DNA of 64,000 bases, taken from contig CM064560.1 in assembly GCA_032716605.1 (NCBI GenBank), positions 19,164,762-19,228,761 of the forward strand, read 5' to 3'. Source of the DNA: Paralithodes platypus (lineage: Eukaryota; Arthropoda; Malacostraca; Decapoda; Lithodidae). Positions 41,946-50,233 of the stretch are shown here, piece by piece. Positions within the stretch are counted from its first letter, which is position 1. Each line of letters opens with the position of its first letter. The notes under the pieces were generated by a model. The model was given only the letters and a program-made list of their open reading frames with translations. It was not told the origin of the DNA and did not search any database. The translations under genes were made by a program, and so were the position numbers.

Positions 41946-42462
41946 TGGTAGCTTCTAGCTTGTACCCATCGACTAACTTCAATGCCTCCCCTTTCAATTG
42001 ACCACGGAGATATGTGAACCTTTGGATGGACGTGAGTGTTTTATGATGATGGATGGAACACTCAAAAATATCCCAAAATCCAGTCCAGGTAGCCGAATCC
42101 CCGGAAAAGGTAGGCAAAGTAAGCTTCGGCAGGTTAAAACCAGTCGCCTTTGGTGTACCGGTATCCTTAACAGAGGTTGATTCTTGGGTGGAAGATAGTC
42201 TGGCTAAGGCTGTATTAACGTCCTCAAAGTACTCAAAATCTGCCGACATTTCTTCTTCCACATCGTCAGTAACTGTCAATAAACCATATACCTGCTGAGA
42301 ATAACTATCATAAGTAGCTAGCGATTTAGTAACAGTAGCAATTTTACCTTTTATCTGATCAGCCGTGGCACTTATTAAAAATTCATCAAGATCTCTTAAA
42401 CCTCTATTTAAACTTCCCTTCATCCCTCCCTTAAGAATCTTAAGTTTCTTCAAATCTGTCAT
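41869..42462 (-). CDS. BEL/Pao gag, N-terminal part
   Basis: Starts at an ATG about 820 bp inside the LTR. MTDLKKLKILKGGMKGS is followed by a helical region and a capsid-like domain (DUF1759 type) with LPKLTLPTFSGDSATWTGFW, TSIQRFTYLRGQL and EALKLVDGY, the standard BEL/Pao gag signature. The frame then leaves the true gag path near 41945: the stretch GCTACCAGCTACGAGT there looks like a 7-base duplication that would shift the frame. The real continuation (AVELLKRTYG) is in the next frame. Confidence 0.88.
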   Translation of the reverse strand: MTDLKKLKILKGGMKGSLNRGLRDLDEFLISATADQIKGKIATVTKSLATYDSYSQQVYGLLTVTDDVEEEMSADFEYFEDVNTALARLSSTQESTSVKDTGTPKATGFNLPKLTLPTFSGDSATWTGFWDIFECSIHHHKTLTSIQRFTYLRGQLKGEALKLVDGYKLEATSYESCSGVAEENLRESGSHQDRVNY

Positions 42463-43286
42463 TGTTAAGGTCTAATTTTAAGCAACTTAAACTACAATGA
42501 GGTCAGACTACAAACCGTTAATCGCTTAGGAATCAACAGCGGCAAACCCCCATTACTTCAAGATTACTCAAAAAGAATTACATAATACCTACATCCCCCT
42601 TAATATAAACTATCGAAAGGAAATGATCTAACTAGACAAAAGAATTAAATACTAAATCCATTAAAAGAAAGGGTAAGGTGAAGCACTAATTATTGTAAGC
42701 CCTTTATAGGTAAGCCTAGTTGGTTAAGCTACAATCATGAGGTCTGACTATTAACTGTCAATCGCTTAGGAATTAACAAAGACCGACACTCATGACAGCC
42801 ACTTTAAGCAACTAGGCCTAGGCTATTATGAAATTTAAATATAAAAGGTCACATGAGAACCCTCCCCTCCAGCAAAAGTAATAATGAGTCCCACAAAGAC
42901 AAAACACAATTAACACCACAGGCACACCACCATAGCGAAATGAATAGCCACCACAGACACTTGCAGGCCTAGACTGCCTAGCCTCGCCTATGAGCGCAAA
43001 ATGGTGACCGACGAAACTACCCCTACCCCAATCTCCAGCCCAGCTAACCCACCAAAAAACGCCAAGGAACACACGCCCAAAAAAACCCTGGAAACTAGTC
43101 CCAAAAAAGATAGAGACGGCGCCTAGACGGTAAAAAACACGAGGGAAGAAGCTGGACCTAAACTAGGGAAATGGCAGGCGGCCAACAACGCGCGAGGCGG
43201 CAGCCATTTGTAAGCCCACAAGCGTCAAGGAAGCAAACAAAACGGTACTACAGTAAGGAAGCTCTAGGGCACGAAGGACCATTATT
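42463..43286 (-). other. BEL/Pao 5' leader with candidate primer-binding site
   Basis: Non-coding region between the element's 5' LTR and gag. On the minus strand TGGTCCTTCGTGCCC starts a few bases after the LTR (43281 downward), the usual position of the tRNA primer-binding site; the tRNA was not identified. An AATCGCTTAGGAAT(C/T)AACA segment occurs twice (near 42522 and 42760). Confidence 0.7.
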
Positions 43287-43859
43287 TGTCGGGAATTTAG
43301 ATAAAGAGGTTAAATTACATATCACTGGTACATGAAATATCCCAACAAATTGTTATAATATAATTACCAACGATGTATTCGATGGGTGTAATCCAGTCCC
43401 CCACACGCGGCTAATTCAATTGCATGACATGTAGGAATGTTCACATAATACAATATCTTTACAATGAACTTAGCTTAGAGGACTGGTGATGTAGGACTGT
43501 TGTTAATATTGTTATAATTTAGTATTTGTAGCACATGGTGAACTGTGGGTTGAGTCAGAGCCGGGGGAGGAGATGTTGGCTGTACGGTGTTGTTTGAGAG
43601 ACTGAAGGGCCGGCTTCCGATCGCTTCGCGAAATTACATATGGCTGCCGGCTCATAATAATTATAACCCATAACTTGGTTTCATAATACATCTAGAGCTG
43701 ATGTAGATATTTATACATTACAGTTAATATTTAACCTAACTTAAGAATAAACTACAATACACAAAGAACCAGCCGAAATCGTACAAGCGATACGATACCG
43801 CCAAATTCAAATGTCCTATTGGACCAAAACCTGTCGGGATCATTACCCTATTCCCGACA
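43287..43859 (-). repeat. LTR of the BEL/Pao element (5' LTR on its strand)
   Basis: 573 bp, starting TGTCGGGAATTTAG and ending TTCCCGACA, flanked on the right by the CAGG target duplication. It is intact, unlike its partner. Confidence 0.94.
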
Positions 43860-43863
43860 CAGG

Positions 43864-44510
43864 TGTGCCCTCCACAGACAAAGATCAAAGCCATCGATCA
43901 GTTTCCCCAGCCTACGACTAAGAAACAAATCATGCGGTTTCTAGGTATGATAGGCTATTATCGTCGCTTCATCAAAGGCTATTCGACTGTACTTGCACCT
44001 TTAACTGACTTATTATCTAAGGACAAGAAGTTCCGGTGGTCTCCTGAGTGTGCAGAGGCGTTTTCCTTGGTGAAACACCTGTTATGTACCCACCCCATAC
44101 TCAGGGCCCCGGACTTCAGCAGACCTTTTCAGCTGGCGACTGATGCCAGTGGCGTAGGGGCTGGGGCGGTCTTGTTACAGACAGATGATGAAGGTATCGA
44201 ACATCCAGTGAGTTTTTACAGTAAAAAATTCAATAGTGCACAAAGGAATTACTCTGTAATTGAAAAAAAACTCCTGGCGATAGTGCTGGCACTCAGGCAC
44301 TTCGATGTATATGTTCCTGCTTTCGGACCATTCGTAGTGGTTTTTACCGATCATCACCCTCTGAAATTCTTGAATCAGTTTCATAACCGGAATATGAGGC
44401 TGACCAGGTGGTCACTCATGCTTCAGGAGTATAATCTGGACATATGCCATATTGCCGGTTCTGATAACGTGATAGCGGATTGTCTATCAAGGGTGTATGA
44501 TGTTGGTTAG
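43864..44510 (+). CDS. Reverse transcriptase thumb and RNase H of the Gmr1-like element
   Basis: Resumes the polymerase cut at 34455. KIKAIDQFPQPTTKKQIMRF and FLGMIGYYRRFIKGYS form the thumb. RNase H follows with FQLATDASGVGAGAVLLQ (first catalytic Asp), YSVIEKKLLAIVLALRHF (catalytic Glu) and VVFTDHHPLKFLNQ (second Asp), ending with HIAGSDNVIADCLSRV. The frame stops at TAG 44508-44510 without any integrase after it, as in the Gmr1 group and unlike standard Gypsy elements. This segment is free of stops or shifts. Confidence 0.92.
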
Positions 44511-44834
44511 ACTGCCACAGGATTGAGGGTTGAGTGTGGAGGAAAATAGGCTGTCACTGTAGTTCAGCCGAAAAAAAACAAATTAAAAAAGCAAAAACCT
44601 TATAAAAACTCTTTATTTTTATAACGTGTAGAATTTTTTATAAGATGTTGAGGCAGTGTCTAAGTTGAATGTTTTCGCTTATTGTCGCTAAGTTAGTTGA
44701 ACTTGCTCGGTGGAGCGCAACAGTCTTTATTTTTTATATATATAGTGCCTTGTGTCGCAACAGTGTGTGGTACTATGAGAAGCTTTCTGTTAGATATGAC
44801 GAACTTAGTCAAGGGTCGTATATCTTGGGGGAGG
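44511..44834 (+). other. 3' leader and polypurine tract of the Gmr1-like element
   Basis: 324 bp of non-coding sequence between the RNase H stop and the 3' LTR. GGGGGAGG at 44827-44834 directly before the LTR is the expected polypurine primer for plus-strand synthesis. Confidence 0.75.
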
Positions 44835-46728
44835 TGTGACGCTTCTGCATAGTAGCCACGTGCGGGCATGCGCGCACGTCGGCTGCCCAGCCATTTAGAA
44901 ACCGGCTGGTGGCAGCCGGCCGGCCGGCTTTTCCTTAGTATATATCCTACGACAACGTAACTAATCTCTGGGATATTCTTATGTTGTTTCACAGCTTGTA
45001 GCTGCCCTTATTCTTAACCAACGCATCTTAGTATATTTTATTCTCGATAGTTGATTATTTCATTATAATATATAAGATGTAAGTCTAGTGAGGGCGGGAG
45101 GAGACGAGCGGGAGAGAGAGACCGGCTTGGGACGTTGCTTCGCTTGCCAGGTTGGGACGAGCCTGAAGCGTTGCCAAATGCATTCGATTGCAACGTTAGG
45201 CTTAGTTTTGACTCACGCACGGGGTAGAGGATTTTGACCCGGCAACTGTGTTGAGTGTTGCCAAGCATGAGATGTATTCTGCATGCCTAGGGTGGGGTCC
45301 AGACAGATTCAAGACTCAGAGCTCACCTCACTGTCGTACCCTTCGGACCCCTTGATATCTATCCCTCTCAACCCCACTTAGAAACTTTCTCTCTTACTTT
45401 GTATACCTTCTTTCCACTACTTCACCAATCTATTTAATTATCCCATCCCCTTGATAGACCTTATATCTATTATTGTATTAACGACGAGCTCTCAGATAAC
45501 TAGATAGGATTTTGGGCCTTATGCAGAGATGAAATTGTTAAGGAGACCTAGGAAGCTTTTTTGTTGTCTCATATTTGGTGGTTTCATGCTTGCTAGTGTG
45601 TTCTTGTGTCAGGTTAGCAGGGGCTAGACCGGAGGGGAGGTTTTTTTGCGATCCTTTAAGTAAAGTCTGCTGGTGCGAGTCCTGTGGACCCGCACGACTT
45701 TACTAGGATATCCGTGGGAGTCTGGGGGCATTTTCTTGTCTGTGTCCCTGTGTGTCTAGTGTTGTGTTGTGTGAGGGCCCTTGCCTAGTCCACTCAGCAC
45801 TGCGCTAGCACGTCTTGCTTTTGTTTTAGGGTCGCCAGGAGAGAGTCAGATACTTGTGATCTGAGTCTCTCAAGAGAGCACCCTTTCAATTAGAGTAATT
45901 TGGCGCACAGACTTGGGAACGTCCCTAGGCTAGAGCAGGTGGCTCAGCCCGGGTATCCGAAGCCTATATCCTTCCGGCTAGACCTCTGCCACCTGGCAGA
46001 TTAACAGCTAGGGGTTTATGATCTCTGTATGCTTGTTATTGTGCCACAGTTTACCGTTTTTGTGAGCATTGTGAGTCAGGGTGTGGCTTAGAGACTCTGT
46101 CCGAGCAGGCTTGCCTAACTAAGAGTGAGAAGCACACCTGTGTGTGGTTATGTTGCGAGTTGCTGCCTTCATTTAATTATACCTATGCCATTATACACTG
46201 TATGGCCTATCACTAGTATTTATTCCTGCTTATGAGTTAAGAGTTCTCTAAATCCGTAACATACTTTCTTTGCTAAGCATCAGATCCTACAGTAGCCGCA
46301 TGCAGTTTAGAGACCCGCATCTTGTCTACCTGTACGATGTTTTGAGGACTGTTTGCTTTCACCTTCTTTCACGCAGGGGTGATTAGTTGTATTAATTAAC
46401 GTAACGTTAAATGTACTTTCTTCTAGTTTGTTATTAAATTGTTTCTGCAATTTAATTCCGTTATCTATCTTTTCCTTGAAGCTTTAAGTCAACTTAATTG
46501 TGTGATCTTTTATATAGCCTGCTTGACTATCAGCAGTCTATAGTGCGTGCACCCTGTAACCGAGTCATAGGATACCTCGTTGTCCAGGCAGGACTCTTGA
46601 CGGTTTAGGGTGGTTTGTTGGCTGGGTTTATAGATAAGGGTTGGATCTAGCGTTTTCCGTTGTTGCTTGTTGCCGCATACCTAGTCCAATAGAAAGAGCC
46701 CAGTGTTTATATATCCCAGGACGTAACA
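44835..46728 (+). repeat. 3' LTR of the Gmr1-like element
   Basis: 1894 bp, TGTGACGC...GTAACA, uninterrupted. It serves as the reference for the 5' LTR. The GTTT target duplication follows at 46729-46732. Confidence 0.94.
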
Positions 46729-46732
46729 GTTT

Positions 46733-47345
46733 TCTATGCAAACGCTCGTAGCATACGCAATAAATTTTCAGATTTAGAGGAACTAGTGCTTACTGAAAAT
46801 TATGATGTGATTGGTATAACAGTCTTGGCTCAATACAGTAGATAGAGACTTTTTAGCAGAGTATTCACTTCCCGGTTATGTAATGTTCGAGAAAAGCCGA
46901 ATAAATAAAAATGGAGGTGGCGTTTTATTTTATATCAAAGAAAGTCTTAACCCGACCCTCTTGTCAAAACCTCAAATTGTGAACGTCGACACATCTTTTG
47001 TGCTAATAAAGAATAATAAAGGTACAAAAATAATACTTGCATTAATATACAGACCTCTAGCTCAATCAGTGCAAACTGACCGAGAAATTTATGAACAAAT
47101 TGCAGATGTAAGTAACTCACAAGATACCATATTTATTGGCGACTTTAATTTACCTGTGACCAAGTGAGGCGATACTCTTACTTCATACTCCGGACATGAC
47201 TTGTATACGAACTTGCAAGAGAGTTCGCTTTATCAATTTGTTCGAACACCGACCCGTGGTAATAACGTTCTTGACATTGTACTTGCAACAAAAGAAGAAT
47301 TAATAGAGAATTTGAATGTTGGTAATGAATTCAGTAACAGCGACC
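46733..47345 (+). pseudogene. CR1-like LINE copy C, endonuclease part
   Basis: Resumes after the Gmr1-like element: YANARSIRNK, DLEELVLTENYDVIGIT, then EKSRINKNGGGVLFYIKES, LALIYRP, IFIGDFNLP (GDFN catalytic block near 47140), RTPTRGNNVLDIVLATKE and the start of the SDH block. A 2-base loss in ATAACAGTCTTGG (copy E has ATAACAGAATCTTGG, near 46823) removes the catalytic glutamate and shifts the frame. TAG codons follow, and TGA at 47165-47167 replaces a tryptophan. The sequence is cut at 47345 by the RTE-like LINE and resumes at 53301 with the aspartate-histidine of SDH. Confidence 0.88.
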
Positions 47346-47401
47346 AAAAAAACGAGACAGAGATAGGGGCGAGGGAACGCGTTCGTGGTCCCGGACCCTA
47401 A

Positions 47402-47670
47402 GAATAGGAGCTTTGAATGTGCGTGGATGTAGTACGAATGAGAAGCGAGAGGATATTGGAAGGTTATTTGAAAGAAGGATGTATGATGTCCTTGCACTGA
47501 ATGAAACAAAGAGGGAAGTGGATTTTGGAAACGTGATAGGTAGAAAGTCTGGAGTAGACGAGGGAGTCAGGGGGAAAGAAGGAGTGGCTATTATTGTGAA
47601 GGAGGAGTTGAGAGAGTTTATAAAAGAGTGGAAAGAGGTGTCATCAAGGCTAATGTGGGTGAGAATGCGT
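47402..47670 (+). pseudogene. RTE-like LINE ORF, endonuclease N-terminal part
   Basis: IGALNVRGCSTNEKREDIG contains the first catalytic asparagine block, and YDVLALNETKREVDFG holds the catalytic glutamate (NETK). The frame continues through EGVAIIVKEEL and SSRLMWVRMR, and is then cut by the poly(A) LINE. The frame likely begins upstream of 47402 within the short leader; no clear ATG could be chosen. Confidence 0.85.
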
Positions 47671-50233
47671 TTTTTTTTTTTTTTTTTTTTAAGAGACAAT
47701 GAACGGAGGAAGGAAAAACACTGATAAAACAAAAAGGTCCATGTGCCTAAAGGCATCCTCCATTCATAAAATGTTTGTAACAACTGGATTTAAACATTTG
47801 TTGATTGTAAGTTTGTGGAAAGCAATTCGAGGGAAGTGAATTCCAAAGAGTAGTAGCTCTGGGGATAAATGAATTCTGATAAGCAGAAGTTCTGCATTGT
47901 GGAGGAGAAAGTGTAAATTCATGGGCGCTCTCAGCTGCCTTAGTTCTACTGGGAAAGATGTGGAGAGGCGGCACAATTGAAGCAAGTTCCTCGGAACAAT
48001 TGCTGTGAAAATATCTGTAGAATAATGCAAGGGATGCAACGTTTCTTCGTATGGCTAATGTGGAAGGTCCTGTGTGATTGCAGGGTTATTGATTAATCTA
48101 ATAGCTTTATTTTGAATTTTGTCCAACTGCCTCAATGCAACCACTCCACTTCCACCCCACAGAGGTGAACAGTAATCCATCTGAGAGCGCACATGACTTT
48201 TATATATTACGGCCAACTGCTCGTCAGTGAAGAATTCTCGAACTCTGTACAGGAGTCCCAGTTTTTTAGAGGCATTCTTAGCAATGCTTCTAACATAATG
48301 TGTCCAGCTCAAGTTAGTAGTTAATGTTACACCGAGAATGTCAATACTAGGGGAAGTGGGAATATTTACATCATTAAAAAATATATGGGAGTCAGTGAGA
48401 TTCTGTCGGTTAGAAAATTGAATGTACTTGGTTTTCTGTGCATTAAAGGAAACTAGATTCTCTTGTCCCCATTCATTAATTCTAGAAAGGTCCTGGTTCA
48501 GAGAAATTGCAGTGTTTATTTTTGAATTTATAAGATCGGGTTGGGTGAAAGAATTGGTAAATGTGAAGGAACTGTGGAGTGTTGAGTCATCTGCGTAGGA
48601 ATGTATTGGATTATGAGTGGTAGATATGAGATCATTGATATGAATGAGGAACAGAGTTGGGGCCAAACTGATCCCTGGTGAACAGCATTTATTGAGTGAA
48701 ATTGAGAATAAAGGCCATCTACCATTACACGTATTTTTCTGTTATGAAGATAAGAAGAATTAGTGGAACTAATGATGCAAGGCCGTAGTGTGACATCTTC
48801 GACAATAAGGATTGATGCCAGACTCTATCAAATGCCTTTGATATATCCAGTGCTATTGTATGTGTTTCACCATGTTGGTCTGTAGCTTGGTTGATTTGAT
48901 GCGTAAGAAGGCAAAGAATGTCTGCAGTTGATCGACATCGTCTAAAACCATATTGCCTATCACTGATTAATTTATTATTCTCAAGATGCTTAATTATGTG
49001 ATTATTTAATATAATTTCAAAAACTTTGCCAAGAGTGGAAGTTATAGCTATTGGTCTGTAGTTTGATGGATCTGAAGAGGCACCTTTTTTAGGAACTGGA
49101 TGGATGTTTGCTTCTTTCCAGGGTACTGGGAAGCATGAGGTATGAGTACACAGACGGAAAAATTTTGCCAATACAGGAGCGAGCACCAAGGAGCAATTCT
49201 TAAGTACTATTGGAGGAATTTCATCTGGACCAGGAGCCTTATCTACTGAGAGATTCTGCAAAATATTTTTGACATGTCTGGTGTGGATCTTAAGTGAGGG
49301 AATTTCAGGTGAATTAAAATTAAGTACAGGGACATCTTGATTTATTTCATCTAAGGTTGAGTTGGTGGAGAAAATATCTGCAAGAAGGTTAGCTTTACCT
49401 CGTGGGTCACTTACAAGATTGCCAGTCGGAGATTTTAATGGTGGAATGGATGAAGCAGTAGTGAAGTTGGATTTGAATGAGTTAAGAGTAGACCAAAATA
49501 TTTTGTTATCATTTGGATTATTTAGAAGTTTATTTGCCTGCTTGTGGAGAAAGTTTCATTTAGTTAGGTTTAATACAGTTTTGGCATGATTTCTGATGTT
49601 TCTAAAGTAATTAAAGGCTTCATGTGTTTTTTTATCTTGTGTATGCATTGTAGGCTATTGCTTTTTGTTCAGTTACTCTAGCACAATTATGGTCAAACCA
49701 TTTAGGTGAATTAGATCTTTTAAACTGTACTTTTGATGAGGAATAAAAGTTCCATTCCAATTTTTACAAAATCTTGTATGTGGCTCAAGGTGGAGTGTGC
49801 ATCATTAGAAAAGAAAGAGGTCCAGGGAATATCAATAAAGAAACCTTGAAGACCCTCCCAGTCTGCCCTATCGTAATGCCATTTAGTCACCAAAACAGGT
49901 TCAGAGTGGGAAGGTGTGGTAGGTGATAGGCAGGTGGCCTGTATCAGACAGTGATCAGAAGATCCAAGTGGGGACCTCACTGTAACATCATAATTTTCTG
50001 AATTGGTTGTTAAAAATAAGTCCAGTAGGTGGGAATTATGATAAGGATTATCTGGTACACGGGGGGGGGTTGGTTGACTAGTTGAATGAGATTAAATGAG
50101 TCTGCAAATAGCTCACATTCAAGACCAGCATCATCAGTCCTGGCTGAATGAGTGAGCCATTCAACATTATGGACATTAAAATCACCCAACACAGTGATTT
50201 CAGAAGAAGCATTTAAGTTGAGGACACTGAGTT
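47671..50233 (-). mobile_element. Poly(A) LINE, reverse strand (copy G), inserted in the RTE-like endonuclease
   Basis: The T run at 47671-47690 is the poly(A) tail. The other end is a 5' truncation in the endonuclease, near 50217-50233, where the RTE-like frame resumes as RFMGERWVFVSAYGPG. No clear target duplication was found. It is the same family as copy F in the 5' LTR. The two copies share their 3' 900 bp almost exactly, which points to recent activity of this family. Confidence 0.9.
47750..50200 (-). pseudogene. LINE endonuclease and reverse transcriptase (copy G), broken
   Basis: From 50200 downward: the endonuclease end with VLGDFNVHNVEWL (GDFN) and SPLGSSDHCLIQAT (SDH), a linker with several stops (49600-49720), then the polymerase: DKAPGPDEIPPIVLKN, NIHPVPKKGASSDPSNYRPI, QYGFRRCRSTADI, ALDISKAFDRVWHQSLL, FLIHINDLIS, SYADDSTLHSS (YADD) and NLVSFNAQKTKYIQFSNRQN. 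The C-terminal region has YCSPLWGGSGVVALRQLDKI and PRATTLWNSLPSN. Frameshifts fall near 49550, 48730-48760 (after KMSHYGL) and 48050. Confidence 0.88.

Larger units (their letters stand above)
34456..43859 (-). mobile_element. BEL/Pao LTR retrotransposon, nested in the Gmr1-like pol
   Basis: A complete element on the minus strand: LTRs at 34456-36459 (with a LINE inserted) and 43287-43859, ends TGTCGGGAA...TTCCCGACA. CAGG at 34452-34455 and 43860-43863 is the target duplication (CAGGT if the terminal T is shared). Its genes read right to left: gag, protease, reverse transcriptase, RNase H, integrase. The compared LTR parts differ by about one base (A against T near 34629/43460), so the insertion is very recent. 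A TTAA element (39160-39772) interrupts its reverse transcriptase, and there are frameshifts in gag and integrase. Confidence 0.94.
27008..46728 (+). mobile_element. Gypsy-class LTR retrotransposon, Gmr1-like domain order, interrupted
   Basis: Two long LTRs (27008-29817 including an insertion, and 44835-46728) enclose gag, protease, integrase, reverse transcriptase and RNase H. GTTT at 27004-27007 and 46729-46732 is the target duplication, and the flanks are adjacent parts of one CR1 element. Without its two insertions the element is about 9.4 kb. Integrase lies before reverse transcriptase, the Copia-like order, while the reverse transcriptase, RNase H and GPY-type integrase end are Gypsy-like. 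This combination is established for the Gmr1 group of Ty3/Gypsy elements. Frames are broken in several places, so the copy cannot act alone. Confidence 0.92.

Noticed and set aside
27008..46728. Integrase-first order as an effect of the BEL/Pao insertion or of joining two elements
   Set aside because: Integrase and reverse transcriptase share one open frame left of the BEL/Pao insertion, and the CAGG duplication shows a simple insertion.
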